Positions 1 through 8,693 of a stretch of 64,000 bases of DNA are shown here, in pieces. The position numbers and the translations under genes are program-made. Within the stretch, counting starts at the first letter, position 1. The number at the start of each line of letters is the position of its first letter. Location: assembly GCF_024586915.1 (NCBI RefSeq), contig NZ_JANBVS010000016.1, positions 1 to 64,000 of the forward strand, in the 5' to 3' direction. The notes under the pieces are model-generated. The model was not told the DNA's origin and did not search any database. It saw only the letters and a list, made by a program, of their open reading frames with translations. This DNA comes from Bradyrhizobium sp. SRS-191. Its GTDB lineage: Bacteria > Pseudomonadota > Alphaproteobacteria > Rhizobiales > Xanthobacteraceae.

Positions 1-331
1 CCCCGGCATTCCCCGCGCGATGGTCTGACGGCTGCTTCGCGCTCTCCCCGGTGCGCCGGGCTTTCTGGCCACCGTTGCCCGCGCGGCGCGTGAGCGCCGG
101 CACGGACGTGACACCAGCATCGGGGTGTCAGGACCACGCGACTTGACCGTGCGCATCGCTGCCGTTCGTCCGGGTGGAAACCCACGCCGCAGCACCAACA
201 CGCCCACCGCATCCCGCCTCGACGTTCGTGACGACCGCGAAGCATCCCTCGTGTGAGGCGGGACGGAGTAAGATATACATTAATTCCGAAAAAAAGAAAG
301 AAATTTCTGCAGCCCGGTTTCACATTTCGTC
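1..331. other. Gene-poor stretch, no convincing gene
   Basis: The open frames here are short, low in complexity and lack a recognisable domain or good ribosome binding site. The first 270 bases are GC-rich. An AT-rich run follows around 270-310. It may be an intergenic repeat or the tail of a gene outside the window, but the sequence alone does not show which. Confidence 0.4.
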
Positions 332-456
332 CCTTATGGTGAGGAGCGCCGAAGGCGCGTCTCCGGACGATCCTGCGCATGGCTGGGCGAACCAGGCCGC
401 AAGCCGGGCCTCGCCCTTCGAGACGCCCGTCTCTGGCGGGCTCCTCAGGGCGAGGG
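332..456. repeat. Palindromic intergenic repeat, family E
   Basis: It starts with TTATGGTGAGGAGCGCC and ends with GGGCTCCTCAGGGCGAGG, with CTTCGAGACGCCCG between. The halves are inverted and can fold into a long hairpin. The same building blocks recur at 26634-26740, 29251-29355 and 36728-36930, so this is a dispersed family rather than part of a gene. Confidence 0.8.
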
Positions 457-528
457 TTGAGAGTGGTTCAGCGCGTGGGAGAATAACGAAGCGTCATCCG
501 CCGCACCGGCAGCAGTGGCATGGCCAGC

Positions 529-798
529 TCAGCCATCACGCTCGCATTCGTCTCGCCGCTGCGCTCGCCACAGAAAAATGTAAGACAGCAAGAAGATGAC
601 CAGCGAGATGCAAGCGCACGCCATGCTGATCTCTCGATGCAGGCTCCATGTCTCGAGCCAAATGACGTTGCCGTTTGGATTCTCCAGAATGCTCTCGGCC
701 CTGTCGAAGTGGTATGGCGTGGAGATCACGAGGTATCTCCACGTCGCGACCAGGAAACTGACGAAAGAAATTCCGGTGACCACTGCAGAGATGCGCAT
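529..798 (-). CDS. Small membrane protein, function unknown
   Basis: An 89-residue protein with two hydrophobic segments, roughly residues 3-26 and 58-77. They are separated by a polar loop rich in charged and aromatic residues, and the tail is basic (RAQRRDECERDG). It looks like a two-pass inner-membrane protein. The ATG at 798 is preceded by AAGGT. I recognise no family, and no neighbour suggests a role. The membrane pattern and the lack of a better frame favour a real gene, though it could be a remnant. Confidence 0.55.
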   Translation of the reverse strand: MRISAVVTGISFVSFLVATWRYLVISTPYHFDRAESILENPNGNVIWLETWSLHREISMACACISLVIFLLSYIFLWRAQRRDECERDG

Positions 799-831
799 CG
801 ATACCTTGACCTTCGGCTTTCTAAGTCAGCG

Positions 832-939
832 CGTAGGGCGGATTAGCGAAGCGTAATCCGCCCTACGGCAGTCGTGATCATGCATGCTGACGACCACTCG
901 GCTTCAACGGCGGATTACGCTTCGCTGATCCGCCCTACG
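832..939. repeat. Palindromic intergenic repeat, family B
   Basis: Two palindromes in tandem. The first has CGTAGGGCGGATTAGCG facing CGTAATCCGCCCTACG (832-867). The second, at 909-939, has GGCGGATTACGC facing GATCCGCCCTACG. A closely related element lies at 40522-40605 and a variant at 34433-34540. It lies between the P450 gene, whose 3' end is at 990, and the small membrane protein gene. Confidence 0.8.
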
Positions 940-989
940 ATCGTCTGATTGAAGTTGTTAGCGTCGCGACGCGCAACGTGATCCTCGCC

Positions 990-2210
990 TCACGGGGCAA
1001 CCACGCATGGCACGCTCGCAAACCCGCGAAATCGCACCCGTCCCCCACGAACCGGCTCACCCGCCAGCTGATAGTTCGGAAATCGGCTCACAAACCGCGC
1101 GATCGCCACCGCTCCCTCCAGCCTTGCCAGCGCCATGCCAGCGCATTGGTGTGCGCCCGTTCCGAACGCGAGGTGGCGGTTGGCGAGGCGGGTGATGTCG
1201 AAGCGTTCGGGGGCGTCGAACTGGGCGGGGTCGCGGTTGGCGGCGCCGATGCAGAGGGTGACGGAGGTGCCGGCGTCGAGCGTGACGTCGCCGAGCGTGA
1301 CCGGCTCTGACGTCATGCGGTTGCCGAGCTGGTTGGAGCTTTCGTAGCGCAGGATCTCCTCGACGGCGGTGCGGATCAGGCTGGGGGCCTCGATCAGCTT
1401 CTGCCGCTCGGCCGGGTGCCGGCACAGCAGCACGAGGCCGTTGCCGATCAGGTTGGTGGTGGTCTCGTGTCCGGCGTTGAGCAGGAAGATGCAGTTGTGC
1501 AGCAGCTCATTTTCGCTGAGCCGCTCGCCATCGGCCTCGCCCTGGATCAGCCGCGTCAACACGTCGCGCTCGGGATTCCCGGGCGCGGCGCGGCGGCGCG
1601 CGACGAGAGTTTCGAGATAGCCCAAGAAGTCGGCGACAGCCTTGTTGCCGCGGGCCAACTGCTCGGGCGTCAGCACCGGCTCCAGCGCGCCGAGAATGGC
1701 GAGCGACCAGTCGCGCAAGGGCGCGCGCTCCTCATGCGGCACGCCGAGCAGATTGCCGATCACCTCGATCGGGATCGCGGCGGCGAAATCCTCGATCAGC
1801 TCGAATGTCGGCTTCGCCGCAATCCGGTCCAGCAGCCCGTCGACCAGCGCGATCAGCGCCGGCTCCATCTCGGCGATCGCGCGCGGCGACAGCGCGCCCA
1901 TGATCAGGCGGCGGACGCGCGTATGCGCGGGCGGATCGTTGAAGACGAGGCTGGTGGTGTGATGCTCGTACAACAACGAGTCGCCGTATTTCGGCGCGAA
2001 CTCGCGCTTCTTGTCCGACGAGAACGCCTTGGTCGCCTTGTAGGCGGTGACGAGATCGTCATACCGCGTGAGAAAATAGGAGCCGCTGCGCAGGCGCTTG
2101 ACCGGCGCATGCCGTCGCAGCGCGCGATAGGTCGGGTAGGGGTCCGCGTAGAACTCCGGCGTCAGGCTCTCGAGGTCGAAGCTGGCGGCGAGCGCTGCGT
2201 CGTCGGTCAT
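990..2210 (-). CDS. Cytochrome P450
   Basis: A 406-residue soluble bacterial P450, a heme-thiolate monooxygenase that would hydroxylate a small substrate using electrons from a ferredoxin. The marks are clear: the I-helix AGHETT near residues 246-251, the ExxR pair at E285 and R288, and the heme loop FGTGAHQCAG at 349-358 with the cysteine ligand at about 356. Length is normal for the class. The ATG at 2210 follows a strong GGGAGGA. No ferredoxin or reductase gene lies nearby, so redox partners must be elsewhere. It diverges from the TetR-type regulator, which could also control it. The substrate cannot be told from sequence. Confidence 0.95.
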   Translation of the reverse strand: MTDDAALAASFDLESLTPEFYADPYPTYRALRRHAPVKRLRSGSYFLTRYDDLVTAYKATKAFSSDKKREFAPKYGDSLLYEHHTTSLVFNDPPAHTRVRRLIMGALSPRAIAEMEPALIALVDGLLDRIAAKPTFELIEDFAAAIPIEVIGNLLGVPHEERAPLRDWSLAILGALEPVLTPEQLARGNKAVADFLGYLETLVARRRAAPGNPERDVLTRLIQGEADGERLSENELLHNCIFLLNAGHETTTNLIGNGLVLLCRHPAERQKLIEAPSLIRTAVEEILRYESSNQLGNRMTSEPVTLGDVTLDAGTSVTLCIGAANRDPAQFDAPERFDITRLANRHLAFGTGAHQCAGMALARLEGAVAIARFVSRFPNYQLAGEPVRGGRVRFRGFASVPCVVAP

Positions 2211-2444
2211 GTCAGGTCCTCCCGGCCGATTCTCGTTCGTTGCCGGCAGGCTCGCATGGACGGAAGAGGAAGAAAATCCGCCGGGCGGTGTGGCTCTCCC
2301 TGCTCACCACCCACGCGTGCCGCAGATCCGCCTTAGTGGAACGGTATAAAATTGCCTCCCGCGCTGCTGGTTCTCAGTAGTGATTTCAGGGACTTGGCGG
2401 CAGAACCCTGCTGCGCCGCGGCATGTTTCTTGACATCAATCAAG

Positions 2445-2458
2445 TGAGTATTTACTCA
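2445..2458. promoter_or_regulatory. Candidate operator of the TetR-type regulator
   Basis: TGAGTATTTACTCA has perfect 6-bp inverted arms (TGAGTA and TACTCA) around TT. It lies directly before the regulator start and in the divergent gap to the P450 gene. Small palindromes at such positions are typical of TetR autoregulation. It also argues against a regulator start at 2423, since that would put the site inside the coding region. Confidence 0.6.
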
Positions 2459-2464
2459 CAGGCG

Positions 2465-3166
2465 ATGTCCACTTTGCGCATGACAAGCGATCTCCGGAGG
2501 CAGCTGATCCTCGGTGCGGCCAAGCGCTGCTTCGCGCGCCATGGCTATGCCGGGACGACGACCAAGAGCGTGGCTGCGGCCGCCGCCATTTCCGAGGCGC
2601 TGCTGTTCAAGCATTTCTCCTCGAAGGCCGCGCTCTATGCCGAGATCCTGAGCGAGGAATGCGAGACCGATCCTGATTTCGAGCTGCTGCTGGGGCAGGA
2701 ACCTTCGACCGCGACGCTGGTCAAGCTGATGGCCGGGATGGTGCGGCATTTTCTCAGCATCGCCGATGGCCCCAACGACCAGGAGGAGCAGCGGCTGCGG
2801 CTGATGGCGACCAGCCATCTCGATGATGGCGAGTTCGCGCGGCTCATCTACGCCAAGATCGATGATCTGATCGGCGACAAATTCGTTAACTCTCTGGAAA
2901 GGGCCGTCGCCTGTGGTGATGCCGTCCGATCAGCCGCCACGCCGCGTGATCTGTTCTGGTTTGCGCATCATACCGTGTTGATGGCCGCATTGACGCGGCT
3001 TCCATCGACCCCGTGTCTGGCCTATGGAACCGCTGATAGCCTGGAGCGCCAGCTCAGCGAGTTCATCCTGCGCGGCATCGGACTGACCGACGCCGCCATT
3101 GCGTGCTATCTCGACCACGAATTGTCGCAACCTCCGGCCCGGCCGGCGACGGCAGAAAGTGCATGA
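2465..3166 (+). CDS. TetR/AcrR family transcriptional regulator
   Basis: About 233 residues. The N-terminal helix-turn-helix is recognisable: ILGAAKRCFARHGYAG, then TTKSVAAAAAISEALLFKHF and the usual KAALYAEI. The C-terminal ligand-binding part is diverse. The gene lies one base before the efflux adaptor gene, so it probably represses its own operon until an exported compound binds. A start at 2423 is possible but would swallow the palindrome at 2445-2458. ATG 2465 or ATG 2480 is more likely. Confidence 0.9.
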   Translation: MSTLRMTSDLRRQLILGAAKRCFARHGYAGTTTKSVAAAAAISEALLFKHFSSKAALYAEILSEECETDPDFELLLGQEPSTATLVKLMAGMVRHFLSIADGPNDQEEQRLRLMATSHLDDGEFARLIYAKIDDLIGDKFVNSLERAVACGDAVRSAATPRDLFWFAHHTVLMAALTRLPSTPCLAYGTADSLERQLSEFILRGIGLTDAAIACYLDHELSQPPARPATAESA

Positions 3167-3167
3167 C

Positions 3168-4358
3168 ATGAACATTGCGACCGAACCCAAGCTCTCTGGA
3201 AAGCCGTTCGACGACAAGCCGCGCAAGCGCACCCGTCCGGTGCTGTGGTTCATCATCGTCGGCATCCTGCTCGCGGCGCTGGTTGGCGGCTTCGTGTGGT
3301 TCAACATGTTCCGCGACAAGATGATCGCGCAGTTCTTCGCCAACATGAAGCCGCCGCCGATCAATGTCAGCGTCGCCACGGCGGCGTCCGAGACGGTGCC
3401 GAACCTGTTGACCGCGGTCGGCGATCTCGCCGCCGTGCACCAGGTCAACGTCACCTCGGATGCCTCGGGCCGCATCACCGACATCATGTTCATGCCCGGC
3501 ACGACGGTGAAGCAGGGCACGCCGCTGGTGCAGCTCTATGATGCGCCGGAGCAGGGCGACCTCGCCAACTACAAGGCCCAGGTGACGGTGGCGCAGCTGT
3601 CGCTCGATCGCGCCAAGCAGCTGGCCTCGCGCCAGTTCGGGCCGCAGGCGACCGTCGACCAGGCGCAGGCTGCCTATGATCAGGCACAGGCCGGCGTCGC
3701 CAAGACCGAGGCGCTGATCGCGCAGAAGCTGGTGCGGGCGCCGTTCGACGGCGATCTCGGCGTTCGCAAGGTCGAGGTCGGCCAGTATCTGTCCGCCGGC
3801 ACGCAGATCGTGTCGCTGACCGATCTGTCGCAGCTCTGGGTCAACTTCACGGTGACCGAGAAGGACAGTGGCCAGCTCAAGGTCGGCCAGACCGTGCGCA
3901 TCGGCGTCGACGCCTATCCGGGCAAGACCTTCGAGGGCAAGATCACGACGATCGAGCCGCAGATCGCGACCGATACCCGCAACATTCGCGTGCAGGCGAC
4001 GATCGCCAATCCCGAGCACATCCTGAAGCCCGGCATGTTCGCCACCACCACCGTGGTGCTGCCGGAGAAGCCGCCGGTGCTGACGGTGCCGGAGACGGCG
4101 GTCGACTACACGCTGTATGGCGACTCCGTGTTCGTCATCAACGAGAAGAAGACCGATGACGGCAAGACCACGCTGACCGCCGACCGCATTTATGTGCAGA
4201 CCGGCGATCGCATCAACGGCCGCGCCGTGATCATCAAGGGCCTGAAGGAGGGCGATCGCGTCATCGCCGTCGGCCAGCTCAAGATCCAGTCCGGCGCCGC
4301 GGTTGCGATCTCGACCGATCCGCCGCCGCCGGTGCCGGCCAAGCCGCCGCGCTACTGA
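3168..4358 (+). CDS. RND efflux periplasmic adaptor (membrane fusion protein)
   Basis: A 396-residue adaptor of the HlyD/AcrA type that links an inner-membrane RND pump to an outer-membrane channel. One membrane anchor lies near residues 24-45 (LWFIIVGILLAALVGGFVWF). Lipoyl-like halves follow around a coiled coil (VDQAQAAYDQAQAGVAKTEA), then the conserved VRAPFDGDLGVRKVEVGQY and a beta-barrel part. The C-terminal tail is proline-rich. The start is one base after the regulator stop. The frame is open further upstream, but that would overlap the regulator. Confidence 0.93.
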   Translation: MNIATEPKLSGKPFDDKPRKRTRPVLWFIIVGILLAALVGGFVWFNMFRDKMIAQFFANMKPPPINVSVATAASETVPNLLTAVGDLAAVHQVNVTSDASGRITDIMFMPGTTVKQGTPLVQLYDAPEQGDLANYKAQVTVAQLSLDRAKQLASRQFGPQATVDQAQAAYDQAQAGVAKTEALIAQKLVRAPFDGDLGVRKVEVGQYLSAGTQIVSLTDLSQLWVNFTVTEKDSGQLKVGQTVRIGVDAYPGKTFEGKITTIEPQIATDTRNIRVQATIANPEHILKPGMFATTTVVLPEKPPVLTVPETAVDYTLYGDSVFVINEKKTDDGKTTLTADRIYVQTGDRINGRAVIIKGLKEGDRVIAVGQLKIQSGAAVAISTDPPPPVPAKPPRY

Positions 4359-4378
4359 GCGAGCCTCTGAGCCAATGC

Positions 4379-4403
4379 CGGGCCGCCTGATCATGGCGGC
4401 CCG
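4379..4403 (+). repeat. Hairpin between adaptor and pump genes
   Basis: CGGGCCGCC and GGCGGCCCG form a perfect 9-bp stem round a 7-base loop (TGATCAT) in the 84-base gap between the two pump genes. No T-run follows, so it is not an ordinary terminator. It may slow 3' decay of the adaptor message or set the ratio of the two proteins. Confidence 0.5.
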
Positions 4404-4442
4404 CCCGGTCCTCATCTGACGTCTGCTGACAGGATTGCCGCG

Positions 4443-7400
4443 ATGCGTTTCACCGACATTTTCATCAAGCGCCCGGTGCTGTCGCTGGTGGTCAGCATGC
4501 TGATCCTGCTGCTCGGCCTGCGCGCCGCCTTCGAGCTGCCGATCCGGCAATATCCGAAACTGTCGAACACGGTCGTGAACGTCACGACGGTGTATCCCGG
4601 CGCGTCCGCCGACCTGATCCAGGGCTTCATCACGACGCCGCTGGAGCAGGCCGTCGCCTCGGCCGAGGGTGTCGACTACATCACCTCGTCCTCGGTGCAG
4701 GGCACCAGCACGATCCAGGTGTTCGTCAAGCTCAACTTCGATCCGAACCAGGCGCTCACCGAGGTGCTCGCCAAGGTCAATTCGGTTCGCTACCTGATCC
4801 CGAAGGAATCGAACGACCCGATCGTCACCAAGACCACGGGGCAGACGACGTCGGTGATGTATCTCGGCTTCTCCAGCGAGGAGCTGTCGGGCTCGGCGAT
4901 CTCGGACTATCTGACGCGCGTGGTTCAACCGGTGCTGTCGACGGTCGACGGCGTTGCCGCGGCCAACATCCTGGGTGGCCAGACCTTCGCGATGCGCATC
5001 TGGCTCGATCCGGAGAAGATGGCCGGCCGCAACGTGTCGCCGACCGACGTGGCGACGGCGATCGCCGCCAACAACTTCCAGTCCGCTGCCGGCCAGGCCA
5101 AGGGCTATTTCATCGTCTCCAACGTCACGACCAATACCGGCCTGACCGACGTCAACCAGTTCAAGCGGATGATCGTGAAGGCCAAGGACGGCGGCTTCGT
5201 CCGCATGGAGGACATCGCAACCGTCGAGCTCGCGGCGCAGAGCACCGACGCCAGCGTCGCCTTCAACGGCGAGCGCGCGATCTTCATCGGCGTCGACGCC
5301 ACGCCGCAGGGCAACCCGCTCAACATCGTCAAGGGCGTGCGCGCGCTGTTCCCGGACCTCGAGCGCAATTTGCCGCCGTCGATGAAGATGAAGGTGGCCT
5401 ACGATTCCACCAAATTCATCCAGTCCTCGATCGACGAGGTCGAGCACACGCTGGGCGAAGCCGTGCTGATCGTCATCGTCGTCATCTTCCTGTTCCTGGC
5501 GTCGCTGCGCTCGGTGATCATCCCCGTGGTGACGATCCCGCTGTCGCTGATCGGCGTCTGCACCATGATGCTGGCGCTTGGCTTCTCCATCAACCTGCTG
5601 ACCCTGCTCGCCATGGTGCTCGCGATCGGCCTCGTCGTCGACGACGCCATCGTGGTGGTCGAGAACATCCACCGCCATCTGGAGGAGGGCAAGACGCCGG
5701 TCCAGGCCGCGCTGCAGGGCGCGCGCGAGATCGTGGGACCCGTCATCTCGATGACGATCACGCTGGCGGCGGTGTACGCGCCGATCGGATTCCTCGGCGG
5801 CCTCACCGGATCGCTGTTCCGCGAGTTCGCCTTCACGCTCGCGGGCTCGGTGATCGTCTCCGGCGTCATCGCGCTGACCCTGTCGCCGATGATGTGCTCG
5901 GTGCTGCTGACGAGCGCCGAGGAGGGCCGCTTCGCGCGGCTCGTCAACCGCGTCTTCGGCGCGATGACCCGCTGGTACGGCCGCCAGCTCGACCGCTCGC
6001 TCGACTACCGGCCGGTGACCGGCCTGTTCGCGCTGACGATTCTCGGCCTGGTCGGCTTCCTCTATATGCACACCTCCAAGGAGCTGGCGCCGGAGGAGGA
6101 TCAGGGCATCGTGTTCTCGATCACCAAGGCGCCGAAATACGCCAACATCGACTACATCAATTTCTACACCGACAAGGTCGACAAGGCGTTCGCGAAGTTT
6201 CCAGAGACCGACCTGCGCTTCATCCTGAACGGCATCCAGGGCCCGCAGGGCGGCTTTGCCGGCATGCTGCTCAAGCCGTGGGACGAGCGCACGCGCTCCT
6301 CGATCAAGCTGAAGCCGCTGGTCCAGGCGGAGCTGTCGAAGATCGAGGGCATCAACGCTTTCGCCTTCAACCTGCCGGCGCTGCCGGGCGGCCCGGGCGG
6401 CCTTCCGGTGCAGATGGTGATCAGCTCGACCAGCGGCTTCCAGGCCGTCTATGAGCAGATGACCAAGCTGAAGGACGCTGCGCGCAAGAGCGGCATCTTC
6501 ATCGTCTCCGACAGCGACCTCGAGTTCAACCAGCCGGTGGTGAAAGTCTGGATCAACCGCAGCAAGGCCAGCGACCTCGGGGTGACCATGCAGTCGATCG
6601 GCAACACGCTGGCCGTGCTGCTCGGCGGCAACTACATCAACCGCTTCAACCTCGAGGGCCGTTCCTACCAGGTGATCCCGCAGGTGCCGCGCGACAAGCG
6701 CCTGTCGCCGGAATCGCTGTCCGGCTACTACGTTGCGAGCGCGACGGGTCAGCAGGTGCCGCTGTCGACGGTGGTCAACATCGAGACCGCCACCGACCCG
6801 AACTCACTCACCCATTTCAACCAGCTCAACTCGGCGACGTTCTCCGCGGTGCCGATGCCGGGCGTCACGGTCGGCCAGGCCGTCGACTTCCTGGAGAAGC
6901 AGGCCAAGAATCTGCCGTCCGGCTTCAGCCATGACTATCTCGCCGACGCCCGCCAATACGTCCAGGAAGGCAATCAGCTCGCCATCACCTTCGGCTTCGC
7001 GCTGATCATCATCTTCCTGGTGCTGGCGGCGCAGTTCGAGAGCCTGCGGGATCCGCTGGTCATCATGATCAGCGTGCCCATGGCGATCGTCGGCGCGCTG
7101 ATCCCGCTGTTCTTCGGGCTTGCGACGATGAACATCTACACCCAGGTCGGTCTGCTCACGCTGGTCGGCCTGATCACCAAGCACGGCATCCTGATGGTGG
7201 AGTTCGCCAACGAGCTGCAATTGAACGAGGGCGTCGACCGCCGCACCGCGATCCAGACGTCGGCACGCATTCGTCTGCGGCCGATCCTGATGACCACGGC
7301 CGCGATGGTCACCGGCCTGATCCCGCTCTTGACGGCGTCCGGCGCCGGCGCGGCCAGCCGGTTCTCGATCGGCCTCGTCGTCGTCGCCGGCATGTCGATC

Positions 7401-7541
7401 GGCACACTGTTCACGCTGTTCGTGCTGCCGGCCGTCTACACCGTCATCGCCACCGACCACCAGGCCGCCGCCAAGTCGAAGCGCGCCCGCGAGATCGCGC
7501 AGTTCGACGCCGAGCCGGACCACGCGCTGAAGGCGACGTGA
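4443..7541 (+). CDS. RND multidrug efflux transporter, inner-membrane subunit
   Basis: A 1032-residue pump of the AcrB/MexB/MdtB hydrophobe-amphiphile class. It starts in the typical way (MRFTDIFIKRPVLSLVVSMLILLLG) with a first transmembrane helix, then two large periplasmic regions between blocks of membrane helices. The proton-relay aspartates in GLVVDDAIVVVEN are at about D400 and D401, and the helix-10 lysine in ITKHGILMVEF is at about K913. It exports lipophilic compounds using the proton gradient, with the adaptor encoded just upstream. No outer-membrane channel gene follows, so a TolC-like protein from elsewhere is presumably used. Substrates are unknown. Confidence 0.96.
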   Translation: MRFTDIFIKRPVLSLVVSMLILLLGLRAAFELPIRQYPKLSNTVVNVTTVYPGASADLIQGFITTPLEQAVASAEGVDYITSSSVQGTSTIQVFVKLNFDPNQALTEVLAKVNSVRYLIPKESNDPIVTKTTGQTTSVMYLGFSSEELSGSAISDYLTRVVQPVLSTVDGVAAANILGGQTFAMRIWLDPEKMAGRNVSPTDVATAIAANNFQSAAGQAKGYFIVSNVTTNTGLTDVNQFKRMIVKAKDGGFVRMEDIATVELAAQSTDASVAFNGERAIFIGVDATPQGNPLNIVKGVRALFPDLERNLPPSMKMKVAYDSTKFIQSSIDEVEHTLGEAVLIVIVVIFLFLASLRSVIIPVVTIPLSLIGVCTMMLALGFSINLLTLLAMVLAIGLVVDDAIVVVENIHRHLEEGKTPVQAALQGAREIVGPVISMTITLAAVYAPIGFLGGLTGSLFREFAFTLAGSVIVSGVIALTLSPMMCSVLLTSAEEGRFARLVNRVFGAMTRWYGRQLDRSLDYRPVTGLFALTILGLVGFLYMHTSKELAPEEDQGIVFSITKAPKYANIDYINFYTDKVDKAFAKFPETDLRFILNGIQGPQGGFAGMLLKPWDERTRSSIKLKPLVQAELSKIEGINAFAFNLPALPGGPGGLPVQMVISSTSGFQAVYEQMTKLKDAARKSGIFIVSDSDLEFNQPVVKVWINRSKASDLGVTMQSIGNTLAVLLGGNYINRFNLEGRSYQVIPQVPRDKRLSPESLSGYYVASATGQQVPLSTVVNIETATDPNSLTHFNQLNSATFSAVPMPGVTVGQAVDFLEKQAKNLPSGFSHDYLADARQYVQEGNQLAITFGFALIIIFLVLAAQFESLRDPLVIMISVPMAIVGALIPLFFGLATMNIYTQVGLLTLVGLITKHGILMVEFANELQLNEGVDRRTAIQTSARIRLRPILMTTAAMVTGLIPLLTASGAGAASRFSIGLVVVAGMSIGTLFTLFVLPAVYTVIATDHQAAAKSKRAREIAQFDAEPDHALKAT

Positions 7542-7569
7542 GACGGGGCGCTGCTGGATCAACGACATC

Positions 7570-7604
7570 AACGGCGGCTGCTCGGGCAGCCGCCGTTTTG
7601 TTTT
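7570..7604 (+). terminator. Rho-independent terminator of the RND operon
   Basis: CGGCGGCTGC pairs perfectly with GCAGCCGCCG round a TCGG loop (stem 7572-7595, extended by A-T pairs) and is followed by GTTTTGTTTT. It lies 30 bases after the pump stop codon. Confidence 0.85.
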
Positions 7605-7633
7605 GTGAGGAGTGGTCTTTCAACGCCCACCGC

Positions 7634-7759
7634 TGTCGTCCCGGCCTTGAGCCGGGACCCATAGCCACAGGTCGTGGTGTGAGGCAGGCGCGGAGTGACC
7701 TTCTGGCGCAACAATGACTGACGGTGGTTATGGGTCCCGGCTCGGAGGCCGGGACGACG
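7634..7759. repeat. Palindromic intergenic repeat, family C
   Basis: The outer arms GTCGTCCCGGC and GCCGGGACGAC are inverted, and so are the inner GGGACCCATAGCCAC and GGTTATGGGTCCC. Related copies lie at 21642-21752 and 46448-46598, with a partial one at 40640-40688. It separates the convergent RND operon and the peptide transporter block. Confidence 0.8.
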
Positions 7760-7798
7760 GCGGAGTGCGTTGCTCCGGCGGAGTTCCTCCGCGAGGCC

Positions 7799-8692
7799 TC
7801 ACTCCTCCTGCTGCGGATCCAGCGCGTCGCGCAGGCCGTCGCCCAGCAAATTGAGCGAGAGCACGACGAGGAAGATCGCGAGCCCCGGCCAGATCGCCAT
7901 CCAGGGCGCATTGGTGAGGAAGCGCTGGGCGGCGTTGAGCATGCTGCCCCAGGACGGCGCCGGCGGCTGCTGGCCCAGCCCCAGGAACGACAACGCGGCC
8001 TCGGCGATGATGGCGGCGGCGACCGACAGGGTCGCCTGTACCAGCAACGCCGGCATGATGTTCGGCAGGATGTGCCTGATAGCGATCTGCAGGTCGGTGT
8101 CGCCGACGCTGCGCGCGGCCTCGACATACTCCTCGACCTTGACGCTCAGCACCTCGCCGCGGGTGAGCCTGACAAAGATGGGGGTCGCCGAGACGCCGAT
8201 CGCGATCATCGCGTTGCCGAGGCTCGGCCCTAAGAACGCCGCGAGCGCGATCGCCAGGATCAGGAACGGGCAGGCGAGCATCGCATCGGTGATGCGGCTG
8301 ATCAGGGCATCGACGAAGCCGCCGCGGTATCCCGCGAGCATGCCGATGGGCACTCCGATCGACAGCGCGATCACGACCGAGATCGCGCCGGCCAAGAGCG
8401 AGGCGCGCGCGCCGTAGATGACGCGGGCGAGTACGTCGCGGCCGAGATCGTCGGTGCCGAACCAATGCGCCGCCGACGGCGCCTTGCGCACCAGCGCCCA
8501 GCTCGTCTTGATCGGATCGTAGGGCGCCACCAGCGGCGCTGATACCGCGAGCAGAATGAATGCCGTGATCAGGCCGAGCCCGACCATGGCCCCCTGGCGC
8601 TTGACCAGGCGGCGCCAGGTGCGCTGCATCGGCCGCTCGAGCGGGGCGAGGGTGCGCGTGCCGGGAGATGCTGACAGCGTGGTCTCGGCCAT
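7799..8692 (-). CDS. Peptide-type ABC transporter permease, DppC/OppC-like (set 2)
   Basis: A 297-residue inner-membrane permease. After a cytoplasmic N-terminus, a first helix near residues 35-55 leads to a periplasmic loop with HWFGTDDLGRDVLARVIYGAR, the family hallmark. More helices follow, and the EAA-loop region includes EYVEAARSVGDTDLQIAIRHILPN, which docks the ATPase. It starts one base after the partner permease stop and is the last gene of the minus-strand block. There is no ATPase gene beside it. The ATPase pair at 14045-16032 would have to serve it. Confidence 0.93.
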   Translation of the reverse strand: MAETTLSASPGTRTLAPLERPMQRTWRRLVKRQGAMVGLGLITAFILLAVSAPLVAPYDPIKTSWALVRKAPSAAHWFGTDDLGRDVLARVIYGARASLLAGAISVVIALSIGVPIGMLAGYRGGFVDALISRITDAMLACPFLILAIALAAFLGPSLGNAMIAIGVSATPIFVRLTRGEVLSVKVEEYVEAARSVGDTDLQIAIRHILPNIMPALLVQATLSVAAAIIAEAALSFLGLGQQPPAPSWGSMLNAAQRFLTNAPWMAIWPGLAIFLVVLSLNLLGDGLRDALDPQQEE

Positions 8693-8693
8693 G

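Noticed and set aside
174..599. A 141-residue frame near the window start
   Set aside because: It crosses a palindromic repeat and has no family features; its 3' part is opposite a better small membrane protein.
3063..6071. A 1002-residue open frame antisense to the pump genes
   Set aside because: It is rich in R, H, D and Q with no domain, and runs opposite an excellent RND gene. This is a shadow frame caused by high GC third positions.
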